In this document: piece after piece, positions 9,084 through 21,400 of the stretch
How positions within the stretch are numbered: the first letter of the stretch is position 1
Layout: every line of letters begins with the position of its first letter
Source of the DNA: Tribonema minus
Taxonomy: Eukaryota > Sar > Xanthophyceae > Tribonematales > Tribonemataceae
DNA: 64,000 nucleotides
Assembly (NCBI GenBank): GCA_017506865.1
Contig: JAFCMP010000146.1
Location: 1,116,001 to 1,180,000, forward strand
Direction: 5' to 3'
The notes under the pieces: generated by a model
Seen by the model: the letters and a program-made list of their open reading frames with translations, nothing else
What the model was told of the DNA's origin: nothing
The model's database searches: none
Position numbers and translations under genes: made by a program

Positions 9084-10252
9084 CTAGTACAGCTGGCGCC
9101 GCATGTCCCCCATCATGCCCTCTGCAGCGTTGTTGTGCCGCCGCAGCAGATCCTCTTGCCACGCCGCAGCAGATCCTCTTGCCGCGCAATCACTTCCTCC
9201 ATGCGCTTTTGCCCCTGCATTGGCAACCTCCGCTGCCACTCCTGACAGGCGCTCACCCATGTGGATCTGCCGCAACTCCGCAGTCGCGACCCTCTCACCG
9301 ACCTCCGCGATGCTCTCCGCGATGGCCGCCATGTCCGACCAGAGTCTCCTTGTATGACAGGAATCACATCCTGTACCAGCGCGTCCATGTCGCGCTGTGA
9401 TGCTGCACCGCCTGCGATGGTGGGGCCACTCCCCAGCTGCGCCAGTGCAGTTACTGTAGCGTGCTCCGCCAGCTGCATCTGGTGCCTGCGCAGCGATGTG
9501 TCGATACCGGGCAAGTTGTGCGTAATTACCATGCACAGATCCTGCCCCATGAGAGAGGTGGTGTTGGCCACCCCTGCGAGCCCCCCTTTGAGGCTGGTTA
9601 CCTCGGACTGCAGGTACTGCAACTCCATGTTAAGCTGCAAGTCCAGGTCCTCTTCGGCAGTCATATGCCCCACCGTTGCAGCTTCCTTTCGCTGCTCCTC
9701 CGGTTCCATTTCACGCGCCCTAGGAGAGGGCACCGCGTCCATTGCAGGCCCAGATCCCATCGGGCGGATGACTAGGTGCTTCGGGTTGTCCGCAAGGGCG
9801 CCAAGAAGTCCTGTGGGTCCAGAAGGCTTGCCGCCGGACTCGTGCCCCCAGTCCGCAGCAGCTCCATCTGCCCACGCCACCAACGCTTGGTCAGCAACAG
9901 ATGCTGGACCTGAAGTATCGTCGCTGCTCCAGATGGCGGACAGGTGGTGCGGAGCCGCCGCAGCAGCGTCAGTTGCAGGCCCTGGCACAGGCTCTGTTCT
10001 CACCGCGCTGCCGCTTGCTAGCTCGTTCGCACTCTGGGCTGGTACAACTGATCCACCAGCAGCGCCTCCAGCCTTGATCGCAACAGCATCTGCCAGTGAT
10101 GCTGCGCGTCCCACGGACAAACTCCGTGTCCTCTGCACACGCCTCGGCTCCGGGTTGCGGCCATAGGGCAGCTTGGCCAACACAACTCCACAGCTCCGCG
10201 TTGCGCGAGAGTTTACTCCTGATGCACGCGCCGAGTCCTGCTCGTGCGCCAT
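9084..10252 (-). CDS. Element 1: N-terminal gag-like protein with coiled coil
   Basis: The ATG at 10252 is the first one inside the 5' LTR, 60 bases from its edge. The frame (379 residues to 9113) begins with disordered Ala/Gly/Pro-rich sequence, then a likely coiled coil (EEDLDLQLNMELQYLQSEV). Near 9345 the coding signal moves to the frame ending at 9084, which carries MAAIAESIAEVGERVATAEL and further heptad-like helices. This is one of several frame breaks in the element. The role is inferred from position only. Confidence 0.5.
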
Positions 10253-10291
10253 GGTACCGCTATCGCCTGGTGGATTTGGTCAAAGGTCGTC

Positions 10292-10309
10292 TTTTCGTAC
10301 CGGGAACCA
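10292..10309 (-). other. Element 1 primer-binding site
   Basis: Read on minus, the bases two positions inside the 5' LTR begin TGGTTCCCGGTACG. A TGG start matches the complement of a tRNA CCA end. The tRNA species was not identified. Confidence 0.6.
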
Positions 10310-10311
10310 AC

Positions 10312-10519
10312 TGATGAAACAACTAGCCTCCGTACTACACTTCAGCAAGTGCAGGGAACAATGCAGAGAAGACACCCACACACAACACAGCTGACCGGAC
10401 TGTGCTTTGTGTATTCTGGGACTGCTGCTCTTGTCTGAGCCAAACAACCAACAACGAACAATCTCGTAACTGCCAACCGTAACAGTTACAGGTGACACTC
10501 CAACATCCAGTGTCACCAC
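10312..10519 (-). repeat. 5' LTR of element 1
   Basis: Direct repeat partner of 1056-1263 with three substitutions. On minus it reads TGGTGACAC to TTTCATCA. Confidence 0.9.
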
Positions 10520-11708
10520 CCCTCAGCAATCCCCTCAGAACCTTGGTTGCCATTGGGACAAGCTAGCGCAGGCTGGCGGCCTGATCACCATGATGCGACT
10601 GAACACTTGTGGACGTTGCATAAATGAGAAGCAGCAGCGTGCCGCCACCTGCTGCCTTTGAACGATGTCTGGCATGGACAACAGGTGCCAAACAGGTCAC
10701 GATTGTGACATCAGCCTGAAAAGTGTGATGGTGATAGGGGGGAGAATGACCTTGTCATTACAATCAGCCTATTCGGATTTTTAGCTGGTCCACCGCCTGC
10801 GGAGTCGTCCGGCTCAACTGCCTGACTGATCCCAGTGGCGAGAGCAATCGCAGTCCACAGCATCTTTCACATGATCAATTCCTACACACACGATGCACAC
10901 TGCACCACTGTGACAGTAACTGTAGCATGTGGAGAAGTGTAGAGGCCCAATCCGCCCCACCTGTCAAAACTCTCCGTTGTGTTTTGAATATTTTACCTGA
11001 GCGCCGGCGGCGGCAGCGGCGGCGGCCCCCGCGTCCCTTTGCACGAGGGTTAAAGTGATTCGGCAGGCAAATACCACACTTGGTCATAGCCCGCTGCTCC
11101 ATGTTGGCTTCGATGGGGCGGCAAGGCTGGCGCATGGTCAATGGGCTCCGGCAGCCATGTGCTATTCAGGCTATGGAAACAGCGTTGCTTGCACAGAAAC
11201 GAGGAGCTCAACTCTCAGGGATCCCATCATAGGCCAATCACTTTGTTAGCGTCGTCCATCACAGCACTGCGAGCAGTGCGGCATTGCTTAAGTGGCGTGT
11301 CGGCGCGCGCGCCTCTCTTTCTGCAGCTGCGAGAAAACTGACCGAGCCGGGGTTGTGAATTGGCAGCTCGAGGCTCTGATGCTGCTGGTCTTTATTGAGC
11401 TTGGCAGGTCAGCCTCAACTTTGAGGCTCTGATGCTGACAGTTTTCTATTGTGCGATTGGCTATGCCACCTTCAGCCTAGACTATGCCTATAGCTCACTC
11501 CTCTCACAGTGGCGAGAGCACACAGTTTCTCCTGCAGCGCCTTTGTGTCATAGGACATACTCCACATGAATTTGCGGTAACTTTTGCTGATATTCGCAAG
11601 AAGGCTACTACATATAGGACGTATGCGGCGTGTCCACAGACCGTTACCTCGAGATTTTGAAGTTGTGAGAAACTTGAAGTATTATGTGAGTGTGTGTGTG
11701 AGCGTAGG
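10520..11708. other. Intergenic, upstream of the complete PPR gene
   Basis: About 1.2 kb with no convincing coding frame. It holds the outer flank of element 1 and presumably the promoter and 5' untranslated region of the PPR gene. Nothing else was recognised. Confidence 0.5.
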
Positions 11709-13683
11709 ATGCTGTCGCTCGCGGGGCGACAGGCCTGGCGTGCTGTTAGAGGTGTCCGAGCCGATGCTGGACTTGCTGTGAAGCAGCGTTTGAGTGGTCA
11801 AGGGATCCAAGGATTTCACCCTGCGAGAGGGATCTCAACCCTCGTCTCATGCGCTGTCGAGGCAGCAGGCGTCCATACACATTGCATCTACGGAAGCAGA
11901 GTTTCGATACACGTCACAAATATTGCCCGTGGCTTTGTGAGTGCAACGCCTGAGAAGGCCACAGATCGCCCTCTTGGTGCCAGCACACCCTCGCCAGCGT
12001 CCGCAGCAGCACGTAAAGCACCTGGCAAAGGGCAGCAAAGCAGAGGTGGCAGCATCGTCATCATCAGCAGCAGCGGCGGCGGCCGCAGCACTGACCAAAG
12101 CGGTGCCGGCAGCAACGGCAACAACGGCGGCGGCAAAAGAAGCGGCGGCGGCAACAGAAGTGGAGTCGCCCGGGACGCCAACGGCGCTAACAGCGGCAGA
12201 AGCGGCGGTGCTGGCAGCAACGGCGTGAGCACCAGCGGCAGTAGCAGGAACAGCACTCAATCAGGTGACGAGCCTGAGGCTCGTGCGAGCGACCAGCTCT
12301 GATCCATCGCGCGCCCTTCCGCTTTCACAGGTCAGCATATCAATAGCCAGCGCCCCAGAGCTACAGCCGCATGCTGAGCCTGCCACCTCGACGGACTGGG
12401 CGCAGTTTTTCCGCACACATGTGGTGGCGCGCAACCTTCGCAGTGCGGTGCTCGTCCTCCGCCAGATGGTGGACGGCGGTAACAAGCCTGACGCGGCGCT
12501 CTTTGATGCCGTCCTGCGCACCGACCCAAGACTTAGGCATGGTGGGGACAGAGCTACTGCGATAGAGCTCATGTCACAGACGGGGTTGCCGCCGAATTTA
12601 GCGGCATACAACGTGGCGCTGCACGCATGCCGCAGCAGCGAAGCCGTGCAGCAGGCGGACAGGATCCTGGCGAGTATGGCAGCTGCGAGCGTCGCCCCCA
12701 ATGGACGCACTTTTGCGGGCTTGCTGCGGGCATGCAAAATGGCAAAGGACTGGCGCCGTGCAGTTAATGTCTTCTTTGACATGGAGGCGAAGCACCCCGA
12801 ATTTGCCAACGTCTACATGTGGAGCCGCCTCGTGCAGGTGCTCTACGCGTGCGCTGCGCCAGAAAGCACGCTCGATGCGGCGGCGCTAATGGCGGAGCTT
12901 GGCGTGACGCCCACCACCGCCACATACAACATGGTCCTGTGGGCGCATGCCAGGCTCGGCGACGGCGACGCAATTGAGAGCGTGCTGTCGAGCATGCGTG
13001 CCGCGGGCGAGGAGGTGACTTTCCTGTCGCTGGCTGCGCTGACCAGGGGTTACGCGCACGGCTGGCACTGGGACGCCGCGGAGGAGGCGCTGGAGGCACT
13101 GTTCAACAGCGGCAGCCCCATTGGTGTGCGCATGGACTCGGTTACGGTCTTTGTGAAAGCGTGCGACCATGCTGGCGACCTGCCGCGCATTGTGCGCTGG
13201 CTGCGGCGCTTGCCTTCGCTGGGGCTGGCGCTGACGCCTCGCATGTGGGCATCTGCCATAAGAACGGCGCACAAGGGGGGCGACGCCGCAGCAGCAGCCT
13301 CTCTGTGGCGCGAGGCCGCCGGAGCGGCGTACTCTGGCCTGTACAAGATCTTTGTGCCGCCGAAGGAGGGTGCCATCAGCGGGTGGACGGTGCTGGTGGA
13401 TCATCCCGCAGAGCAGCAGCACGCGCCGGGCGCTGCGCTGGATCTCAGCAGCTGTCGCATTGGCGTGGTGCATGCTGCGCTGCGTGCGGAGGTCGCGCAG
13501 CTGCACGCGCAGCAGCCGCCGGCGGTGCGCTATATTTTCTCGGGGGCGGGCACGCCTGAACAGCTCGCGACTGCAGCGGCGATCGGCGCAGTCATGGCGA
13601 AAGCTGGCGTCACGGTTTCTGCTGTGCCGGAGATGCCAGGCTTGTTCAAGGCTTCGCTTCTCACACAAGAGCAGGCGCAATGA
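11709..13683 (+). CDS. PPR protein with degenerate SMR-like C-terminus, two exons
   Basis: Exon 1 is 11709-12224 and exon 2 is 12331-13683, giving about 622 residues. The 106-base intron has GTGAGC and TTTCACAG borders and is phase 0. The start (ATG at 11709) opens with MLSLAGRQAWRAVRGVRADA, an Arg/Ala-rich amphipathic stretch typical of an organelle presequence. A Ser/Gly/Asn-rich linker follows. Exon 2 holds about seven or more PPR hairpins, such as NLAAYNVALHACR and TATYNMVLWAHARLGDG. After them comes an SMR-like segment with ALDLSSC in place of LDLHG, and later YIFSGAGTPEQ, resembling the SMR T-G-x-G turn. PPR-SMR proteins act in organelle RNA metabolism; loss of the LDLH histidine argues against nuclease activity. 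Paralogue of 1-646. Confidence 0.8.
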
Positions 13684-15491
13684 CGGTCAGGTAATGCTTG
13701 ATTGGTGTGCTTTGGTGGCGTTAGCTTTCATTGCAGCTCTTTGTGGAACACAAGTGCGGCACCTAGCGCGCTCCAGCAGGGCCCTAATAAGAAACGCTTG
13801 CGCAATGCTGTGCTCATTTCAACGGCGAGCACAAGGTGCTGCCGACTTTCAGATTGGATGTGAACTTGTTGTCTGGTGATGACGTAAGTCGAATTTCAAT
13901 GCACTGCAGATGGTATTGGGCAGTGATGCAGTCTGCGAGGCGTGGCCGAGCCAGAACCTCAGCCCACCTCCAGTAACTGCAGCTGTGACACTTGCAGATC
14001 CTCTGTTACAGTTTTGGGTATGCACCTTGGTTAGCAAGGGTGCATACCACCAGGGAGTTCTGAGTACCAGGGGGTGCTTTATGATGTCACAACTTGGGGG
14101 TATTCTAGGGACTGTCAAACCCTAGCCCTAGGAGCTTCTAGTCACTCAGATTCACTTGTCTGGTTGGCTGAAAAGCAAGACTGAGAGCATCCTCCCACCC
14201 ACATCCTGGAGTGTCTACATAGGCTGGCTAGGGTCACCAACATCAGGTAATCTATGCATGACATTCTGTGTGACATTCAGCCAGTATATTTGTTGTGCTT
14301 CTTTCTGTCTCAGCTGTTCCAAGACCACACATATCACTCTTACATGAATAATCCCCCTCGCATATGATTAGCATCCTTGTTGTATGTAAAACCTCTGTGT
14401 GTCAATTGTGCTCGCCGATGCCCTTGCGCTGTGGCCGCCTCTGCACCTCCGCCTGTGCTACCTCTGTGTCCATCGCGGCATTATCTGCTACTGACTGGCC
14501 CCTGCCTACGCAAATTGAATGCCACTGTTGTCATGTCCACTGTCCGATGCTGCTGCTGCGCGCGCACACAGTCAGCTGACCCGTAGGCATGTTGCAGCAT
14601 CATGCGTCCCTGTGAAGAGACAGCGCCCTTGTATTTGTGCGCACTGCAGACGTCACACAGTCAGTCAGGTGGGTATGCTGCAGTATGCGTCCCTGTGGTG
14701 GAGGCCTTCAAGTTGGCCAGTGGACTCCAGTGCTTTTGTGCGTGTCGCAACGGAGCTGCATTGGCGTCAGGATTGGAGCTGGGACGCACGTCTCTGGTGC
14801 CAGCGGGACCACCATTGCTGGTATGCAGCAGGGTAATGGAAGATGGTCAACCTGGCTGTGCCAGCGTCAGGAAACAGTACTGTAGTCACTATTCAAACCC
14901 GGCGTATCTGTAATCTAGGTGTATCTGGGAAGCCATAGCATTGAGCTGAAAAAGGTTTTGCCAGTGGTCTGCTCTCACTCTGGCATTTACGGCAGCTTGT
15001 GTGGTGATGCTGTAAGCGCACAGCCACACCACCGTATCCCAGCTTTGCAGCAGCGACACAGCTTTGCAGCAGAGACACTAACTCCAGGTAGAACCTTCAG
15101 CAGTCTCAATGCAGATTTGTATCCAGCCAGCCGCCAAAGATCTTTTGACCCCGCTCGGCCCTGCTCGTTCTGCTTCCCGCACTCTACCTTGCGGGGGGGC
15201 GCCGAGTCAGTGTTCAAGTTCGGGTGCGCCGTTCTAAGCTCAGCGCTGCACAGAATCACCCTGTGACACCTCGTCAGACCTGCGTCAATTGAGGTGCAGC
15301 CTGCCCGTTGTTGAGGTCCGACGCTCGAGGGGGAGAGGTCTGAAAAAAACGGACAACACTTTCCACGGCCAACTTCAAGCCGGCGAGTCACCCCCCCTTG
15401 GAACTCTAGTGGCTCGCCGCAGAGACAGGAGAGCTGAAGTGGAGTACCCCCGCCAACTTTTTATAGCAAAAAGGCGGCGGCCAGCAGTCAG
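13684..15491. other. Intergenic between PPR gene and UTP3
   Basis: About 1.8 kb with only short frames that lack recognisable content. It should contain the PPR 3' untranslated region and the UTP3 promoter. No repeats or RNA genes were recognised. Confidence 0.5.
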
Positions 15492-18400
15492 ATGGCGCGT
15501 CCGAAGCGGCGATCCACCAGTAAGTCCAATGGATCATCGTCCAGGCGCCAGCAGCCAGAGCAAGACACAGCCAATGAGAACTACTATAACCCCAGCGACT
15601 CTTTCATCGAGGCCAAGACGAGGTCCGCAGATACTGACGACGATGGTAGCTCTGATGAAGGCGAAAACGGCGCGACGATGGAGCAGTCAGTGTTTGACCT
15701 CAATGTTGGTGACAGCAGCAGCGATGGCAGCGAAGACAGCGAGGATGACAGGTATGTTTTAGGTTTTAAAACTGATATGAAGTTCATCATGATGCTTGCA
15801 CCGGACACTAACAGGCATTGGCGCTGAAACTCGCAGTCACGCGGCCATGACCCTCGAGCACCGACACATATCACCAGTACTTGCCACATTCAGCGAGTAG
15901 CAGGCCCATATGCTGAAGCACTTTCGAGGCAAACCATTCACAGCACCAGGATAAGCAGACGCCACCAGAAATCCCCAGCGGGGTGCTTTTCTTGTCCTCA
16001 TTTGCTGTGTCTCCCTACTGAAGTGGCATGTACGCACGAGCGAGCTCTTTGCATCTCATGCAACTGAGAAAACACGACAGGCTGGGTACGCCGCTTGGGC
16101 GCCCGTGCCAGCTTGAACGCTTCAACACGCAAACGCATTTCGCTAGACTTTCACGTGCAAGCCCCCCCCCGACAATCCTCACTTTGGGCCACAAGCATCT
16201 GCCATACACCGATTCTCAACTGCCATCGTTGCCACTGCAACGCAGCGAGGACGACATGCTGGATCAGCTGCCAGAGCACCTGAGGCGTGTGGCGAAGCGG
16301 GCGGCGGCGGGGGAGCGCGGGGAGGGCGGCAGCGGCGGCAGCGACAGCGACGAGGGGAGCGATGTGGATGAGGCTGCCAGGCCTACGGACTGGGGGAAGA
16401 GCAAGAAGGCGTACTATGACGCCGACACTGCTGATCTGGAGATCGGGCAGGTGAGTTCATGCGTGTACTGCTGAGCGTTGATGTGCTGATGTGTTCTGGC
16501 GATGAATTTGACCGCTCGTGCAAGGTGATAATTGTCAAATAAGGTGGGACTTTTCCGCTGTTAAGTACTGAGCTCACTTGCCATACGACATGGTATGCTT
16601 GCACCATACTGCATGATATAGTTGCACCATACCGTATATGCTTGCACGCAGTGATGTGATGGGCCGGACTGGTAGTATGGCAGCAACGAAGGCAGCGACA
16701 TGAACGACTGACAATACAACAGACAGGGTGTGCTACTCTGCCGATGTCTGCACGCAAGGAGATTAGACGGGTGATGCGCGCCGCTAATCTGATCAGTCAC
16801 TGTGCGCATGCAACAGGCAATGCATCTCTGCTCGTGTGCAGACAAAGTCGACAGTGACGCCAATGCATCGGGGCAGGCGCTGGTATGCTGAGCACTGTTT
16901 CCGGTTTGTGCGTGCATGTCTTCAAGTTGCACTTCTATAAAATCCATGTGAATGATCATCTCGCAGCTCAATGCAACGATTGCTTGGAGCAGCAACGCTC
17001 AGGCAGCAGCGCTCCATCTGCAGGGCCTCCAAGCCCACTGCTGGCAGCAACTGTTGCCGGTACTGCATGGCTCTCAAAGCCTGGAGGCCAGCAGTGCGTG
17101 GCCCAGCACCTACTTCATGCTTGTCATGTACACACGTACCCTAACCCCAACCCTATGTGGCAGGAGCGATTATGCTCAGACTCACAAACCTTCCCCGCCT
17201 CGCCCCCGCACACCGCGCGCGCGCGCATCGCCGAGCACTTGTTTAAATCGTGTCATATACATACGTACCCTGTTGCGGCAGCTGCGGTGACGCTCATACT
17301 CACAAACCTCCGCCGCCTCACCCGCGCGTGCGCCCGTCGCCGAGCACGTAGTTGAATTGTATCATATACATACGTACCCTCATGCGGCAGCTGCGGTAAT
17401 GCTCAGACTCACAAACCTCCGCCGCCTTGGCCCTCCCCGCACTGCGCGCGCGTGCGCACGCACCTACTAAAATTGTGTCATATACATACATACCGTGATG
17501 GCAGGAGTGGTGATGCTCAGACAAACAACCCTCTCCGTACCGCACGCGCGCGCGCGCAGGAGTTTGCGGAGGCCGAAGAAGAGGAGGCGGCGGCGCTCGA
17601 GCTCCAGCGCGCCTCCTACGGCCGCCTGCGCGCCGCCGACTTTGACTCGGACGCCGGCGACTCCGACTCTGCCGATGAGTCTGACTCGGCCAGCGCCAAC
17701 AGCGACGACAACGCAGGCGCCGCCGCCGCGAAAACGACGGCAGCGGCGGCGAAATCAGCGGCGGCGGCGAAATCGGCGGCGGCGGAGCTGCGGCGGCTGA
17801 TGGCCGGCGGCGCAACCGACGTAACTGACGTATCTGCCACAGGGGAGGCGGTGAGGCGCGACGTGAGCCGGCTGAGCGCGCGCGAGCGGCTGGCGCGTGT
17901 GGTGGGGGATGCGCCGGAGCTGCCCGCGCTGCTGCGCGAGCTGGAGGGGGGGCTGGGGGAGCTGGGGGGGCGCGCGGACCCGCTGGCGCGCGCCGTCACG
18001 CGCGACCTCGGCGCCAGCCGCGACGGCCTCGTCTACTTGCAGGTGCGCGTGTATATATGTACTTCTATGCGTATATATATATATATATGTATACTTGTAT
18101 ACTTCGGAGAATGTGGAAACGAATCAAAAGATCGTAGGCCTCATGTACCTGCAGGTGCGCATCTACATGTATGTATATGTACTTCTACATGGAAACGAAT
18201 CAAAAGATCGTAGAGCTCTAGGTGACATGGTGTGGTTAGCCGTCAGACATATATGGAAACAATCCAAAAGAATGTAGAGTGCTAGGCGACAAGGTGTGGT
18301 CAGCCACAAGTGCCTTCCACCAATAACCGTGGTCACCGCTGCTGCAGTCATTGGCCATATATATATACACGTACATATATAAACACACATAAAGCAGCCC

Positions 18401-21400
18401 TGTCCCTGAATCCTGCCCCATGCCTGCGCGTTGGTTCTGCCATGCCTCGCTTTGCGCAATGGGTTGGGTAGGCCAACTTCCCCCCCCCTCCCCCCCTCGT
18501 CCCCGCGCCTGTGCCTGCGTCGCGCAACGACTCTGCCGGCGCTCTTGCGGTGTGTGGTGCTTTGGGTGTTTTGGCCGCTTTTTCCGGTAAGCAGGCCAGC
18601 CGCTTCGGCTTTCCAGGGGTAGTGGCCCTGTGCTGGTTGTGTGTGTCCAGGGGCATGCGGCGCGGGGGGTCACGAGAGGGAGTGCAGGGCTAGTGGCGAT
18701 GCCGTCCTGAAGCAAGCGCCGGCATGGACCGCTATGAACTCATGTGTACCGCTGTGAACTCATGCGCCCGCCAACCTTTAACACCACGCACGCGCCTTGC
18801 CTGCGCGGCTGCCATTGTCATCTCGTACTCTCGCTGATCTCACGTGTACTCGCCCGACTGTGCCGCACCGCCGCGCTCATCCGCCGCGGCCGCGCGCTGG
18901 TGAAGCGGCAGCTGTTGCTGGCGCGCGTGGCCAACACGGTGCCGCTGTGAACTCGTGTGTACTCTCTGTGAACTCAAGTGTACTCGCCGACTGTACCTGC
19001 TCCACTGCAACCGCGCACAGGTGAAGCGGCAGCTGCTGCTGGCGCTAGCGACCAACACGTGCTTCTACATGCTGCTCAAGGCCAAGGGGCAGGCCGGCAC
19101 GCGCAGCCACCCGGTCATGCAGCGGCTGTTGCAGCTGCGCACGCTCGCGGAGCAGCTCGCGCCAGTGGACGCCGCGCTGGTGAGTCAGAGTCAGAGTCAG
19201 GATCGAGAGCCAGTTGTCAATTGAGTCTGGGTTTTGTGTGTGTTTAATGGTGCTTGGCAGCTGAGCTTGTGAAGCATGCTAGCGGTGCAGTCTGCACTGG
19301 CGCGGGATGCTGTTGCATCAACTTCAACTTAAGGTTGGATGACAACTTTCTCGTGTACATCTGCTGCTGCACTGTGGGCAACTGGCGGCACAAGTCTCGA
19401 AAGCAAAGCCAGAGCGAGACAGCTGATTGCAGGCACGTTCGTAAGCCTCTTCAGGCAGGTATCTATACTCTTTGTGACGCACTGCTCTGACCAAAACGCA
19501 CTTGTCAAGCAGGTATATGTATGTATGCCTCCCCAGGTAGGCAGCTATCTATCTATGCCTAGTGGTGTGCTGCTCTGACCACATACACGCGTCTCGACTT
19601 CGCGCACGCTTGCCCTTGCAGAAACCCCAAGTCGACCTGCTGGCGAAGGCGATTGACGCGGGGGTGGACCTCGCTGACCAGGGGGAATCTGACGAGGGGG
19701 AAGAGGGGGAAGAGGAGGGTGGCGAAGGGGGAGATGGGGGAGAGGGGAGTGGCGATTCTGATGACAGTGACGAAGGGGAAGTTGAACTTGACGATGATGA
19801 GCTGGACATGGAGGAGGCGCGGTTCATGGAGGGAGTTCACCAGGTCAGTGTACTCCGCTTTAACTGCAGAGTTGAAGTTAAGCCGTGAAGCGCAGGCGGT
19901 GAAGTTCCGGTAGCATGAAAGCAGAGGTATGCTGAGCAATCAAAGATCAAGATGGTGTGTGAATCATTGAATCGATACGCCTGGTGATGAAGGTGCGATG
20001 CAGAAGGCGCTGTTCTGGAGCGTTCACAACTTCAATTGTCAAACAATAGGTATCACATGGAGCGGGTGTGGCCTGTTCCACACGAACTCTGATGTTCATG
20101 ACTTTGGATGGGGATGCAGTGCAAGGTAGGGGCCTCACATGCTGAGCCAAATTCCGGAAAGGTTCTTGTAGTGCAAGGACCACAATTCAGTAAACCTTGA
20201 AGTTGCAAAAGCGCGCGCACAACACCGGAACAAACCTGAATGACTGCAATTGCTGCACCAGTTTCCTGCGCCCTTGTGCAACAGTCATATGCGCAGTCCC
20301 TATCTCATTGTATGCATGGGCTAGTGTGTGCTCAATACACGAGATGAAGCTGTCTCTGACGCGCCTGCCTCCGGTGGTGCCGTTCGACCAACATCTGGCC
20401 TGTTTATCCTGCCACATCAGTTACCACGTGCTGCATGTACTGTTACAGGCTGTTACCTTCCACAAAGTGCGCACTCCACAAAGAACTCCCCCCTTGCGCT
20501 CCTGTGGCAATGCAATTGTGAAGGTGTTGTCAACTTCAAGTTTGACGCCGCACAACCTGCCACGCAGAAAGAACGCGACAAAAGCAGCAAGCAGCTCAAG
20601 CGTGTGCAGACGTTGAGTTCAACTTCAAGTTCTGACGTGCCTGCTTGCCTCACCGCCTGCCATGCAGAGAAAACGCGACAAAAGCAGCAAAAAGCTTAAA
20701 GGCGCACAGACGTCAGCGGGCTCGCGCCAGCTGGCGGACTTTGGCGACGAGGATGAAGAGGGGGAAACGGGGGTCAAGGGGGGTGCGAACCCCCTGCACG
20801 CGCTTGTCAATAGGTATGTATGCATGGATGTACTGCAACGTATAGACATAGTAGATGCCTGTTGTCCAGCGGTCTGTAGCTCAAATGCGTTGCTGTTTGG
20901 TGGCGCTTGCTGTTGTTGCTGAGATTGGGCAGAGTGTCCATCTTCGTGCGGTTTATTGCTTTAGTGGAAACGAATCAAAAGATCGTAGAGCTCTAGTAGC
21001 AGTTGAATGGCGCACCCTGCTAAAGTTGTCAAAGGGGGGTGAGCACACCAGAGTTTCATGTAACCTGTCCGACAAGGCCAAGCGTAGTGTTGTTCATACT
21101 AGCGATGACAGGCAGGCGCCGGGCGTTCACACCCTTGGACCGCGCATGTTGAAGTTGAAGTTGTAAAATGATGAAGTACAATATCACGAGCTGCCCTGTG
21201 AAGTTGAACAGAATCAACAAGCACCGATGCGTCAATGAAGTGCCGCCCTCTGTCATCGGGTCCAGCAACAGAATGGAATGTACATGTCGAAGTTGAATAT
21301 GAAGTTGGCGATTGCATGCCGTCGTTCACCTCTCCCACAGCTGTGTGCTGGTTGTGATGGTGCTGCCTATACGGAGCGGTCACACGTAGCGATGGGCTGG

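Larger units (their letters stand above)
1056..10519 (-). mobile_element. Element 1: apparently non-autonomous LTR retroelement with gag, protease and C5-DNA methyltransferase
   Basis: Two 208-base direct repeats (1056-1263 and 10312-10519) differ at three positions and bound 9464 bases. The coding strand is minus. In that orientation the LTR begins TGGTGACAC and ends TTTCATCA, a TG...CA form. Two bases inside the 5' LTR is a tRNA-complementary-type primer site beginning TGGTTCCCGG, and a purine run lies next to the 3' LTR. Order along the minus strand: gag-like coiled-coil and Gly-rich region, CCHC knuckle, Ala-rich repeats, split retropepsin, cytosine-5 methyltransferase, a second Ala-rich array, unknown C-terminal region. 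No YXDD reverse transcriptase, RNase H or DDE integrase is visible in any frame, so mobility would need enzymes in trans. Several frameshifts and stops interrupt the frames. No clean target-site duplication was found. Confidence 0.85.

Noticed and set aside
1056-10519. Element 1 as a DIRS or Helitron-type element
   Set aside because: Simple direct LTRs, primer site and gag/protease fit an LTR retroelement; no tyrosine recombinase or Rep/helicase motifs seen.
1045-10530. Target-site duplication for element 1
   Set aside because: Only a weak CCTC similarity, offset from the LTR edge; not convincing.
12265-12330. GTG at 12265 as a separate PPR gene start
   Set aside because: The stretch is explained better as part of an intron (12225-12330) joining a presequence exon in phase.
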